A DNA stretch of 64,000 nt from Cristatella mucedo (GCA_009760855.2 WPIO01000079.1:107501-171500), one strand, 5' to 3'. Shown: positions 10,936 to 22,262, numbered from the stretch's first letter. Numbers and translations are program-made. Notes: generated from the sequence alone by a model not told the origin.

Positions 10936-11857
10936 ATTACTATGAAAATATATCTGAATGCATTTAATGTCGGTACACAACAAGATGGACAAGTTCACCG
11001 AGTCCGACATAAAGTGCCACAGCTCTCGCTGTGTGCCTAATCGATTTAACTGTCAAGCCACAACAAAAGGCGTGACAACAAGTCAATAACCTAGTTCCCT
11101 TTAGTTACTGATGATCTCGCATAATAGTGCAAGTCACTACAATACAAGTGTCACATACATAATCGAAACCAAGCTCGACATCGTTATTTAGCAGGATTTC
11201 CGGAAGAAGGACCGAAAGGACAACAATTCAAGACTCCGTCAGTGGTGTTCCTACAAGTCATTAGCATTCGTTGAACGAATGAGTACGATCACTGGAATAC
11301 AAAAAGTAAGTTCATTGAAAAAAATGCATTTCCTACTAGCAGGACTACCGTACCAGACACATTTTTTTTAAATGAGTCTTCCCCAAGGCAGTTCACATAT
11401 TGGTCACGAACGAGTTGAGCTACTACCGGTGAGATATGATGAGAATTACTGCAGGAAGAGTCCCTGGACCGACGACATATCAGATTGTTCGACGACGGCC
11501 ATTAAATGACAGCAGTCGGGCAATTCGGCACTGTTTGCAAACCTGTTCCTTATCATCACTGGCTACATTGTTGGCTATCTGGACAGAACCAAGTGAGGGT
11601 GGCACTAATTCCAGCAGAACTATACATTCGGTGAAACCAATTGCTAATCACATTGTGTGGCCCACTCGATAAGGGTGCATTTCGCTATTCCCACAGTCAC
11701 TCAAAACAACCTTGCCGGGACAGTGGTGTCAGGGATAAAGATACTCGTAAAGACCCAAACGTTGTTCTAAATCGAACTTGGGGCAAAAAGATTAAGGTTG
11801 CCACAGTTCAATCGAGATCCGATAGGTATATGGGAGCTCAATATTGGTACCATCGGT

Positions 11858-11920
11858 CACATGATCAGAGCTGATCACATGATCAGAGCATATCACATGA
11901 TCAGATCAGATCACGTAGGC
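11858..11920 (+). repeat. 18-bp tandem repeat, CACATGATCAG
   Basis: Three full 18-bp units start at 11,858, 11,876 and 11,894, each beginning CACATGATCAG, followed by a partial unit CACGT. The set lies in intron 4, about 20 bp past the exon 4 donor. Confidence 0.9.
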
Positions 11921-11939
11921 CATCGACAGTGTACCCTAC

Positions 11940-12224
11940 CTCCAGTTAGGAACATGCCGGCTGCTCCTGGTATCCAGGCAATGGCTTGTGTGGACACAGC
12001 CGTGCTGGGCAGCACATACAATGTGATGACCGTGGGCGTATTGACGTCAACGAGGTAGACACCACCACCGGTGCTCTTTGGGCCGTGCCGCACGCAGAGT
12101 AGATAGTCCCCTGAACAAGGATCCCAGCGTATGTCCCAGACGGCGGTTGGTGCATCAGAAGACTCTTGGCTGCTCTCGTGGTCGTTGGCCGGCGGCTTGA
12201 GAGCATGCTTGTGAAAATAGTTGC
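11940..12224 (-). CDS. WDR17: WDR17-like, coding exon 4
   Basis: Acceptor CTTCAG|GC, donor TGGAG|GTAGGG; phase 1 at both ends. It encodes NYFHKHALKPPANDHESSQE, then APTAVWDIRWDPCSGDYLLC, then GGVYLVDVNTPTVITLYVLP and AIAWIPGAAGMFLTGG. The WDP..DYLL and W-P-APGMF-TG landmarks follow vertebrate WDR17 in the same order. Confidence 0.92.
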
Positions 12225-12411
12225 CTGAAGAGATGATATAAAGACAACAATCTTATTTCACACAACTTATATGGAAAATCGCTACGACCAGTTACTAACT
12301 GACAACTACATACGGTAAGCCAAAAAAGGTCTGCTTCTTCCAAGAAAAATGGCCACGATCCCTGGAAAGCTAAACTCATGCATGCCTCAGATGCATGACA
12401 TGGCTTAAGGT

Positions 12412-12490
12412 CCCTTTGCAGCAAATGTAAAGCGCCTAGAAAGAGATTGAGTTCTCTGAGGGTGCTTTATCAAGTGCATTATTATTATTA
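12412..12490 (+). mobile_element. Solo LINE A 3' tail with TSD TAAGGT
   Basis: Only the end of LINE A is present: CCCTTTGCAGCAAATGTAAA, the GCGCC...GGGTGC hairpin and an (ATT)n tail. It is flanked by TAAGGT at 12,406-12,411 and 12,491-12,496, which looks like a target-site duplication. It lies in intron 3. Confidence 0.75.
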
Positions 12491-12496
12491 TAAGGT

Positions 12497-12590
12497 GCAT
12501 GCCTTTGACGACCGGGGTCGCAGGCTAGACCCCTTCGGCTTATGTAAAGCCTCTGGATATAGACTAAGTTCCCTTAGGGTGCCATAAATT
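12497..12590 (+). mobile_element. SINE-2 partial copy
   Basis: Begins in the middle of the tRNA-like head (GGGTCGCAGGCTAGACCCC resembles its box B region). It ends with the shared tail GACTAAGTTCCCTTAGGGTGCC. Confidence 0.6.
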
Positions 12591-12594
12591 TAAT

Positions 12595-12743
<149 letters not shown>

Positions 12744-12774
12744 CAAATACCTCTAAGCATAGGCTAGTACTTAC

Positions 12775-12920
12775 CGGGCAGTATAAATGAGAGGCTGCCA
12801 TCAGAATGGCCGACGGCTAGCTTTGCCGGGCAGCACTCGCTGAATCTGCACACCGTGATCTCGGAGTTGAAGGCTGAGCTGTACTCCTTTGGTGTCGACA
12901 AGGCATTGCCGTGCAAGTAC
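12775..12920 (-). CDS. WDR17: WDR17-like, coding exon 3
   Basis: Acceptor ATTGCAG|G, donor TGCCCG|GTAAGT; phase 2 in, phase 1 out. It encodes YLHGNALSTPKEYSSAFNSE, then ITVCRFSECCPAKLAVGHSD and GSLSFILP, matching the ICMFRW...GHIDGSLSIFHPG blade. It is not visible as a long open frame but has strong splice sites and correct phases. Confidence 0.88.
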
Positions 12921-13651
12921 CTGCAATTTGGACAGCTAATGTGCAGTGTCAGGCACTATTCAATTGCTGCTACATTTAAGGCGCGCTTCACCGGCGAAGC
13001 TAACATCCTGCATGTTAATGCCTGAAAATAACCAATGCAGGACGATCTGTTAAGCCACTCTGCAATCGACAAAGGTTATCTGTCTCTTCGCTCGCTGATC
13101 CATAAATCTCCTTGCCACCATCACCCAGCATCATGTCCAAATCTACTCCACTCCAAGGCCTCAGATGCGATCAAGTCACTCGACTGGGTCGCCTGTGGTC
13201 AGTGGGGTCCGTGGCTTCCGTGTCTTGGTCACACGAGAAACTCGAGAAACTCGATTCATTTATTTTCATCATCAAGCATCAATCTTTCGATCATCATCAG
13301 AGCTCGCTCGATATCAGTAAGCTGTCAGCTGCCACTCCGGTTTGTACGACGACATTCCTCCACACTGAAAGTGGATTGTTCGTCTCTCACTATATATATG
13401 CTAATGCTAAGCACACTGCCGGCCATCAAGGCTATGCCGGGCGAAGTGCATCTCTGCTCTTCACCTGCTCATTATTTTTGCGGCTACTAAAATATTTAGA
13501 CATCAGCATTCGCTTCTTTCGGCAACGACCACCAGAAGCAGTATGTTAGCATTCTTTTGCAGGCTATGCATTTAATAGTGAATATGAGCTGTGCATGACG
13601 ATTTTGTGTGCAAGACTTGAAGCAGTAGTTATTCAGCCGAATACAGCTTAC

Positions 13652-13920
13652 CTCCACAGTAGAAGAGGGCCTTTTTGCATGCAAATGAGCAAGCTGTCGG
13701 GGTCAGGCAGATACCAGGCTATGGCAGTCGGTGGACCTGTGAGTGACTCGATTCGCGCCACGAGGCGCTGCTCGCCGACGTGCCAGACGATGGCGCATCG
13801 ATCTTCCGCGGCAGAAGCTAGCAGCTCACAGTCTGAGGAGTGCCAAGCAAGCGCCGTGATCGTCTTCTTGTGCTCCGATACGATGGAGTGCAACTTGTAG
13901 GAGTGGCCGACTGTCGATAG
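13652..13920 (-). CDS. WDR17: WDR17-like, coding exon 2
   Basis: Acceptor TTTGCAG|CTA, donor TGGAG|GTAAGC; phase 0 in, phase 2 out. It encodes LSTVGHSYKLHSIVSEHKKT, ITALAWHSSDCELLASAAED, IVWHVGEQRLVARIES and the MQKGPLLLW blade end. EHKKTITA-W is a signature of the WDR17 N-terminus. Confidence 0.95.
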
Positions 13921-14087
13921 CTGCAAACCCCACCAGCTCGATTAGCAAAGTGCACCGGCCACGTAAACGCGCTAAATAGCGCGGTCAGAAATTTGCAGCT
14001 CGATGAAATTGTGCACAGCTGAATCTAACGTGGCCTCAAGCAAGAAGCAAACTCCAGCTGCTATTCGACGTCTCACTGGCGTCTCAC

Positions 14088-14210
14088 CTCGTAAATGTAT
14101 ATGGCAAGTGTAGAACAGTAGGCAAATCTGCTGCCACACATCGAAATTACATCCATATACCATGGCTGGCAGCCTGCAGGCAAAAGCCCAACCTGCCTAA
14201 CTGAGTTCAT
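14088..14210 (-). CDS. WDR17: WDR17-like, first coding exon with start codon
   Basis: WDR17 is a large, little-studied WD40 protein; its N-terminal half forms beta-propeller blades that probably serve as a protein-binding platform. This exon carries ATG at 14,208-14,210 and encodes MNSVRQVGLLPAGCQPWYMD, then MCGSRFAYCSTLAIYIYE, very close to the vertebrate VGLLAAGCQPW...RFAYC-TLAIYIY start. The donor is ACGAG|GTGAGA, phase 0. A likely acceptor (AATTATAG|G) lies one base before the ATG, which implies an upstream non-coding exon. Exons 1-13 give about 717 codons; the vertebrate protein has roughly 1,300, so about half the gene is in the window. The intron lengths I count run from 167 bp to about 3.5 kb. 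Identification rests on remembered family sequence, not on a search. Confidence 0.93.
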
Positions 14211-14564
14211 CCTATAATTGACAAAGTACCGCGGCCGATTGGAATGCCATCGAAACACACCATTCGACTCACAAGGCCAACTACTGCCACTCGCAAAACA
14301 GAATTAGTGATTGAGTGAAATTAAACTGTGAGTATTTCTTCGATTTATTTTCTTCTAAGTCTTTCGCACAGTTTTTGCTCGACAGACAAAACCGACACAG
14401 CCTAGTGGCCAGGTGGATTTGAACTAGAGTGCAACCGCGAGAACGATAGCAGTAAGAGATGCAACATAAAAGCACAAGGTAATACTTAGCATTAAACATA
14501 ATATTTTTAGCGGATATGTATACACTGTGAAAGCTTTTTATTATTTCGCGAGGATTCCACCCAC

Positions 14565-14655
14565 CTAGCTGGCTACTGCCGGCCAGCTCGCGTAGCCCCA
14601 CACTGGCGGTATCTAAGCCGGGTCAGCCATGTTGTTTACAGTGACCACGTGACGC
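14565..14655 (-). promoter_or_regulatory. Candidate promoter and 5' UTR exon of WDR17-like gene
   Basis: On the minus strand an E-box GTCACGTGGTC (14,643-14,653) is followed about 10 bp downstream by CAACATGGC (14,626-14,634), a YY1-type site in sense orientation. Such sites often lie just after start sites. A donor-like CTAG|GTGGGT at 14,565/14,564 could splice to the acceptor just before the ATG exon. The ATG within the YY1-like site would open only a five-codon upstream frame. The arrangement is inferred from motifs alone. Confidence 0.4.
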
Positions 14656-15059
14656 GCAACCGGCTCGAGCCTCTGGCTGTGGTTGCGTATCTCCCCCACG
14701 CCCGCTACGCCCGACTAACCTCAATCCTTCACAGGTAATGCCTTCTGTTCGCATGCTTTATGAGCCTGAAGCTCACCAAATTGACTTCTGGATACTCCCT
14801 GACTTTATATTTACGTATGAAGAAGCTAAAATCTCACTTCTGCTTGTTATGCCGTTAACTGGGTCCCTTGTGCGCATGCGCGTGGCGACGACGCATGTCG
14901 GATACGAATTAACCATACGAATACGAAGTACCAATCGAAAGTGTGGCAATAAAAAGACATTTGTGTAGCATCCTGAGACCACTAAAGCCCTCGTTAGGCA
15001 CTCTACATGTGGGAAAAAGAAGGCGTGACAATTAGCAACGCTTCCTACGTCGTGTAGTG

Positions 15060-15445
15060 TACGTCGAGTGCCTAGAACGCTCAAAATAGGCTCTGCCAGC
15101 ATATCTCCAGTTGAATCAGCTCGAAATCTAGGTGTCATGTTCCAAAGCGACCTCTCGTTAGACGATCATATCAGCTCCACAGTCAAATCTGCCTATTTTC
15201 AGCTTCATAACATTGCTAAAATTCGGGCTTGTTTAGATAAGGATACCACGTCCAAGTTGGTCCATGCATTCGTGACATCCCCTCTCGATTTCTGCAACTC
15301 ACTGCTTACTGGCCTATCAGCATGTGCGATCAGGCGATTGCAGCTGGTGCAAAACTCTGCAGCTAGGCTTGTCTGTCGTGAGCGTCACAGTTTCCACATC
15401 ACACCGTTTCTCGCCGACCTGCACTGGCTACCAGTCAAGCAAGGT
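15060..15445 (+). mobile_element. LINE A fragment fused to SINE-1
   Basis: Open frame with SPVESARNLGVMFQSDLSLD, HISSTVKSAYFQLHNIAKIR and DTTSKLVHAFVTSPLDFCNS, close to the copy at 31,700-32,060. It stops abruptly after CACTGGCTACCAGTCAAGCAA, where SINE-1 sequence begins. Confidence 0.88.
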
Positions 15446-15560
15446 CGTGAGTTTGATTCCTGCGGTGGGCGATTCTTGATCACCATTGCAAGCGGTAGTG
15501 ATAGCCCTAAAAGGCTCTTATGTAGCAATGCAAAAACAGGCTGTTTAATCAGCTAGGATT
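15446..15560 (+). mobile_element. SINE-1, 5'-truncated
   Basis: Starts inside box B (GGTCGTGAGTTTGATTCCTG) and continues through GCGGTGGGCGATTCTTGATC to GGCTGTTTAATCAGCTAGGA. It is joined directly to LINE A on the left and followed by LINE B on the right. Confidence 0.75.
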
Positions 15561-15574
15561 TTGTTTTTGTAAAA

Positions 15575-16248
15575 AATTAAACTAGCTCCTGGGTTCTGTA
15601 TCGGCTTGATTATTGTAATTCCCTTTTGGCAGGGCTATCGAAGTAAGCTATTAGGCCACTGCAGCTGACTATGAATATAACTGCAAGGTTAGTCTTCAAG
15701 TCCCAGAGGTTTGAGCACGTGTCTCCTTTGCTGAAAGAGCTAGGATGGATGCCAGTTGAGCAAAGGATACAGAGCAAAGTTCTTACGCTGACCCACAAGG
15801 CCCGCCACGGCTTGGCTCCTACGTACCTAGCTGAACTGCTGCACCAGTTTCAGCCTGTTCGCGCCCTCAGGTCCTGTGTGGACAACAAATTAGCTGTTCC
15901 ATTCGTCCGCTTAAAGGCAGTTGGCGACAGAAGCTTTAGCTCTGCAGGTCCTCGACTGTGGAACTCACTTCCACAACTCTTACGCAAAGACAACTACTCT
16001 CCTGTTGCCAACTATGGCTCATCCTTTCCAGCGGTCCTGAGCTGCTACTTCTAGGCTACTCACTACCTCAACTGCTCTCCTAACTCTGCTATGCTTCCCA
16101 CTTTCTCTTTGCTGCGTGAGACGAAATCTGTTGGCTACCGAATGCGTACCGAAAGCAGCTTAGGCTGTGAGTTCGCTACACAAAACTCTCCTGCGTAACA
16201 CCCACATAGTCTTTGGGGTTTTATGGAGTTACAGACGGAGATACATAG
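15575..16248 (+). mobile_element. LINE B 3' copy
   Basis: The 127-codon frame at 15,671-16,054 reads FKSQRFEHVSPLLKELGWMP, LTLTHKARHGLAPTYLAELL and so on. A TAG then interrupts the frame (CYF stop), and the 3' UTR ends GTTACAGACGGAGATACATAG. Confidence 0.88.
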
Positions 16249-16249
16249 A

Positions 16250-17500
16250 CCTCACTTCAGAGTCATGAGCTCACTCCAACCGCCACTTGCTCACTCGCCG
16301 AAGACAACAGACATTGCGATTTATTTTGCATCAGCGTCGTTGCAGCGTCCAGCAAATTGTCCAGAACCAGAGAGAAATTTGCTTGGAATAGATGTGGCAA
16401 CTCAGAATATATCTGTCAGATTTAGCTTAGTCATACGATATTCGAGCGTTACCATAATGTTTGCGGGCTCGACTTAAGAAGCAGACAATTCTGTATTCTA
16501 TATTGTAAGCTTTCCAGATGGCTATTTGGTCTCTTTGTCAGCATTTAATCTAACTGGCATTTCAACTTACCGTTACTGTAACTACTTAAATGTAAGTCCC
16601 ATGCAAAACGCCTGAATGTAGAACGCCCACATTTTAATCGAAGTCTTTAAAAGCTCGCCTTCCTTATCTCACAAATGAAATACTACCCTAACTAACACAT
16701 TCATTTATTTCGTAATCGAAGGATGACCTCAGAAAATGTCAGTACGGCAGAATCACTCTTTTATTCACCCAAGTTCTTGCCCTCTTTGGACCTACAAGCT
16801 AAACTGCTCATTCGTTAATTTCACCACTAAGCTTCATTAGATAAGTTGGCAGCTCTTAAAAATGGTTAAAAGGTAACCATTTTAAAACAACGTGTAACAT
16901 GCATGCATTTTTCAGGAGCTAAGGTAAACGTGCATAACCTTGTAAATACTACGGGTAAACATGAAGCGCTTGAACTTCTACGTAGCAGCTCTCGAAGCAG
17001 CTTTACAGATAAAGTGTCATTCTTTAGAAGAGGATGATTAAAAGTATTCTTCAGTGAATTTTGAATAGCACACCTTGGTGGTTTATTTTGCATTGGGCGT
17101 GCAATTGACGTAATTTTTCCATAGTGATATACCGTATTGCTTAAACCTTTTTTTGAGTAAACATGTATCGGCTAAAGAAGTTTTTCTGCCTGCGCATATG
17201 ATGACGCATACTGTGCATTTTATCACAAATCTGGTAAAGCAGTACCTTTTCAACTTTGCAAAATTCAAAGATAAATGTGTGTCCGCCTATAGCCGAATTA
17301 CATCAGTTTACCATGTAATAGCTATTCTATTTACGGTGTAACTGAAAAGCCATCGCTTTATGTTAAAATATCCTTTTATCATTTTACTGGATTTATCTAG
17401 TAGCTGGGTTTCATATATTTTTTATACGGTGTATAATTTTAGGAAAAAAGAAAATGTACTGGTAGGTAGCCTTTAGATAACTTAGGCTCACTTTATCAAC
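16250..17500. other. AT-rich spacer, nothing recognised
   Basis: No repeat family, splice pattern or protein similarity is seen. Short open frames of about 60-85 codons occur at chance level. Confidence 0.5.
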
Positions 17501-17524
17501 CTTTCACTTTCGACTAAATCAGCA

Positions 17525-17628
17525 AGCAAGGAGACAGAGCAAGGAGACAGGGCAAGGAGACAGAGCAAGGAGACAGAGCAAGGAGACAGGGCAAGGAGAC
17601 AGAGCAAGGAGACAGAGCAAGGAGACAG
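17525..17628 (+). repeat. 13-bp minisatellite with 39-bp higher order
   Basis: Eight units of (A/G)GCAAGGAGACAG. The first base follows the order A A G A A G A A, a superimposed three-unit (39 bp) period. It leaves a minus-strand frame repeating SPCSVSLLCLLAL, a by-product of the 39-bp period. Confidence 0.92.
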
Positions 17629-17821
17629 GAGGTAGGTTACAAACCACTCACAGGATTGCATGTGTAGCACAACTCGACTTTCGAAGTTCATTCTTGGAAT
17701 TCTAGGTGTTCAAACGAGATTTGCATGGCATGAGGTGATACGTCATTTACAAAACTCACGATTATTTATTTTGTTCCGCTTGCAACCAAATCAACGATTG
17801 AGCAGTTACGCCTCTTCATCG

Positions 17822-17935
17822 CATAAGCGCCCAGAGAGAGATGCTCGACGACTGAGTTTTCTGAGTGCGCTTTATCAAGTGTATTATTATTTTTATTACT
17901 TTTATTTATTTTATTTATATTATTTTTATTACTTA
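17822..17935 (+). mobile_element. LINE A 3' tail
   Basis: Hairpin remnant AAGCGCCCAGAGAGAGAT...TGAGTGCGCTTTATCAAGTG followed by a T-rich (ATT)n tail. Confidence 0.75.
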
Positions 17936-18339
17936 TCCGGTGAAGTATTTCTATCGTGGCTGTTTTTAAAAGCAGCTAGTCAGCTGCTGCATATTCTGAC
18001 TCTCAGAAGAGAGAGCGGGGGTTTTACATGCTAATGTCTCCCTTTAGGTGCACAGGTAAAATTCCAAAGTCGCTATTTTGTCCACGTAGCGGCACCGCAC
18101 ATGGGTTCGCTGAGCACAACAGCTCGCGTGTCAGAAACGTAACAGTAAGAGAATACGCCGCATAGATATATTCCGCATAGATATATGACGAGAAGTTTTT
18201 CTTTGCAGCAGCCGCAGCATTGTAAATACAGTTAGCCCACCCTGACTCACGAAAAAAATAAGGACTGGAAAGCCTGTCGCAAGGCGAGAATGATACACGA
18301 CATGTTCTGCCGCGGTAATTGCATATAATAATATAATAA

Positions 18340-18473
18340 TCTAATTAATCGCATAGCACTCTAAGAGACCTTAATTTTTATGAAGGCGTTTCGCATATGC
18401 CACGCGCTCGGGCCCACGACCTCGGCCAAACGTTGGTCGGGCGAGCACCTTTACCACTGGGCTAAACCAACTT
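18340..18473 (-). mobile_element. SINE-2 copy, reverse orientation
   Basis: Reverse complement reads GTTTAGCCCAGTGGTAAAGG, a diverged middle, GTCGTGGGCCCGAGC, GGCATATGCGAAACGCC and the tail TAAGGTCTCTTAGAGTGCTA. This is the full SINE-2 order: head, box B, hairpin. Confidence 0.75.
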
Positions 18474-19319
18474 TTTTCGCTATACGAACGTCGTTTGCTC
18501 CCTACTGCTAGCGGCGTTGTCAAATCTATTGACCGCGCGCGGATTTTGAAATCTTTCTTGAATACATCTTTATTTTTTATTTTCTTTTGCTTGACCTTGG
18601 CCGAGTTCGTATCTCCGAATTTTCGCAAGTCCAAACGCTGTAAGTCTCGGATGACTATATTCCCATCTACGCATTTCGTGATTGAGGTGTAGAAGGCGAA
18701 GTGCTGGTCCAATGAAGACCAACCGAATCTGTATTACTATATTTCTCTAGCCAGAATTCAAAGACTCGTAATCTGGCTAGCGGTAGATTACAAATATTTT
18801 CTTATCAAACGTGAAAGCTGTAAAGCCTTCATCGTTGTCAGGGTCTTTTCGAGTCGTCAGAATCGTAGAGCTCATGTTAGTCAGAGTATCAACAAATTTT
18901 AAGTTTCAAAAGTCTCAAATAAATATAAAAAAATATCTCTCTCCATCTCTCTGTCTCTCTGTCTCTCTGTCCCTCTGTCTCTCTGTCTCTCTCTGTCTCT
19001 CTGTCTCTCTGTCTCTCTTTCTCTCTCTCTCTCATTTTGAAAATTATTTTGCAGTTTCCTAGTATAAGAAGCCAACCTATGCCCTCCCGTTGAAAGGATT
19101 CTCTGCCTCAAAAACCAAAACAACAGTAATTGTCAATGGGAAAAACACGTTTTCAATGTATACCTACAGGAAGCTCGATGCGTTTTGCTATGGGCGCAGT
19201 GTGCATAGCAAGCCAGCTAGTCTGCAATGGGCACAGTGTTCGAAGCGTAGCCATAGCCACCAGCTATGAGCATAGTGTTCAAAGCAGGACCCCGTTTTAG
19301 TCTACATATGGGCGGCTGC
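18474..19319. other. Spacer with CT-rich tract
   Basis: About 105 bp of CT/GTCT microsatellite at 18,935-19,035. Near 19,185-19,280 a CATAG-AGCC-AGC-AGT-TGC-ATGGGC-CAGTGT motif is loosely repeated three times. No gene is recognised. Confidence 0.6.
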
Positions 19320-19930
19320 GGCACCGATGCGAGGAGAGCCCCCCCCCACCCAGAGCCTCCGGGCAAGCGCCAGGTGCTTCACCGTCAGCCCCCTCGCGCG
19401 GTTGGTCGCCAGTGCTGTGACGTCAGCAGGCGTCATAAGCGGTAGCTGCGGTGGCGTCGTCCAGGCAGTCGGGCTGCGTGCGGCGGCCGCCCATCTCGTC
19501 CGCGCCGACCCGCCCGGCGGCCTTGCCGTCGTGGACTCGGACGCGCCCGTGAGTAACTCGCTCCGATCGTCCGTCCGTCCGGTCCGTGGCCTGCAGCCTG
19601 CGAGGTCACCGGATGCTCTCCCTGCTCTCGCCACACCCAGCTGCCGCGGCTGCTTTTTGGCCGGCGGCGCGGGCCCGACGGAGCGGCCGCCCGGATGGAC
19701 GGGCATCGACACTCGTGCCATCCGGGCGACTCGCTCGTCGCCGCCTCCTAAGGCAATCTCAATCTTTGCGAGGCGCTCAGCTCTCGCCCGTTGCACATCC
19801 TCATCTTCCGCCGAGCGCCACCTCGAGGGACGAGCCCGGTCGGGTGCTCGTGCATCGTCTGCTGCATCGCCTCCTGCCCATCCTAGGCGCCCACCGACTC
19901 CGCCGCCGCCTTAAGGCGGCGGCGGAGTAG
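19320..19930. other. GC-rich island, open on both strands
   Basis: A sharply GC- and CpG-rich block in an otherwise mixed region. It leaves a plus frame of 195 codons (19,327-19,914) and a minus frame of 164 codons (19,302-19,796), both Ala/Arg/Pro-rich and without recognisable domains. GC-rich DNA opens frames by chance, so I do not call a protein. It could be a CpG-island promoter or a first exon. Confidence 0.4.
19897..19928. repeat. Perfect 32-bp palindrome
   Basis: ACTCCGCCGCCGCCTT is followed directly by its exact reverse complement, with no spacer. It sits at the right edge of the GC-rich island. Confidence 0.97.
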
Positions 19931-20008
19931 TCCACGAGAGGCGAGCGAGCGCTCATTGGTTCGTCTTGTCTACTGCTTCTGCAGTGGCTGCAGCGCACAC
20001 TTTGCCTG

Positions 20009-20347
<339 letters not shown>

Positions 20348-21289
20348 TAGCCCGGCAAAAGCACCTATAAGGCACCGCCTGCCTCAGAGACCCTGCCTCA
20401 GAGTCCCGAGTTCCTGCTGCCTCTGGCCTCTGGCTTATCTCCTACATGTTTGCAGGGCAGACTCGGTATGACCGACTGCGATGGTTAATGCCTGATAAGT
20501 ATGCCCGATAAATTGTGTCGTGCAGTCGTGGCCAATCAGCAAAGTGTAAGTGCAGCCGACCTCGGTCTCAGTTAGTTTGCTGCCTTAGGCGCTTTGCTGC
20601 TGCTGCCTTACCCACAATGGGTAGCAATGGCTTCTCTTGGCCACCTAGTTGCCAAGGCAACTATGCCCTTCCTACCCATTTAAGTTATTTATCCATTCAA
20701 GTTATTTAAGTTATTTATCCACTATGCCCTTCCTATCCATTTAAGTTAGTAGTCGTTCGAACACATCATGGAGGTGTCCCACTGGCTGCAATGCCGGTGC
20801 TGGCCACAGCGAGCATGTGCCTATGCCCATTGGGCCGGAGCTGCTGGCCTTCTCACTTCCTGCATCGACCCTAGCTAGCATTCTCTCTTCCTGTGTACCT
20901 GCGTCGGACTTCTGTTTTCCAGGGAGTTTACACAGTCGGTCTTGCTTCCTCCCTGCTGCTCCCATGATTGCTCCATCTCTGGAGCTGTCATGGGAAAATT
21001 GCTTTAATCCGGATGGCAGGAAATGGCCTTCCGTTATGCACCTCTAGATGATTGTAGTAAGCCTTCTCACGATAGGCTTTATCGCCCGCTGCCTCATGAC
21101 GTGATTCTTATACGAAGAGCTCGTAGCATCCAATGCACAGTTACGACACCGATGACTGATCGTGTCCTCCATACCTTTCAAAGCTACCCAAGAAGGCATG
21201 ACCTTGACGCCATGCACTAATGATTGGCTTGTTTGGTGGCTTGCCTCAGTCACGGTCGAAAAGTAGACCCAGGCTCAGCTTCCTTAAAA
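20348..21289. other. Spacer, nothing recognised
   Basis: Contains short tandem AAGTTATTTATCCA-type units near 20,680-20,750. No gene or known repeat family is seen. Confidence 0.5.
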
Positions 21290-21605
21290 CCTTCATTTAG
21301 ATTCCCATCAGTCCTGGATTGCCTCTCCGGTCAAGTAGGGAACCGAAAACTGGAGAGCAGGACAGCAGACAGCAAGACCGATGGACCGATGATGTAAACG
21401 TGGCTATATATGCTTCATCCTCCTGCTGCCGACAGTGGCACATCCACTCCTGTGCCGTCCTGATCTGCTGCTACTTCGATGCTAATCGTTTCCTCAGCTG
21501 CCCTCCTGACACAGCCATGCAGGCAGCTTGCTTCTTTTCTCTTGGTTGAAACCTGAGACGAAGTCTGCTGGCTACCGAATGCACACCGAAAGCAGCTTAG
21601 ACTTG
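21290..21605 (+). mobile_element. LINE B diverged 3' fragment
   Basis: CTGCTGCTACTTCGATGCTA, CCTCCTGACACAGCCATGC and GACGAAGTCTGCTGGCTACCGAATGC match the LINE B C-terminus and 3' UTR. The 5' boundary is vague. Confidence 0.6.
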
Positions 21606-22203
21606 TAATGACTGTGGGATTGCTAGGCTTTCTAGGCGGTTCTGGGCAGTTGATGTTGACTTATCGAGGAGCCGGACATTATCCTAATAAGCTTGTTATC
21701 CTGTGCGCTAATTGCTTCCCCTGATACGTCGACCCCTGATGCTGGACTTGGCCGTTTGCTTGGTATTTGCTTGCTGTAATTGCTTCATTTTTAGTGTCAT
21801 CTACTGGGCCATGACATGCTATATGGACGGTCCACTCTGTCCGCAGCAGCCTGTGCCGTGAGCCACCAACCATCAAACTTCATGCATGCTGTGAACCAGA
21901 AGTGATATCCTATTCTTTTGCTTGACATCTTTTTCTCATCTTACCTCTTCTGTGTTTAAAATGTGTCGAATTTCAGCCCTGGCACTGCAGATGGCTGTCG
22001 TTTGCAGCAAATCGATCAACACTGCTAGTACTGTCCATCCAAAGTCTCCCAAAAGTTAGTCAGTGCACGTCATATGCTTGCAAGCACGAGAGAGAGAGTG
22101 AGGTCGACACTGAATAGTGAGGGAACTCGGGTCCCAAAAAATGAGAGTGACAGTTGTACGATCCATCATCTACCGACACATCCTCTTCATGCGATCTGCC
22201 ACA

Positions 22204-22262
22204 CAACTGTGAGTGCGCTATACAAAGCTCTCGTGCCTAACACCCACTTGGTCTTAGCAGAG
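22204..22262 (+). mobile_element. LINE B 3' remnant
   Basis: TGAGTGCGCTATACAAAGCTCTCGTGCCTAACACCCACTTGGTCTT corresponds to the LINE B stop/3' UTR junction. Confidence 0.65.

Noticed and set aside
17525-17628. CRISPR-like repeat array
   Set aside because: Units are directly abutting with no spacers and the context is a eukaryotic genome; it is a minisatellite.
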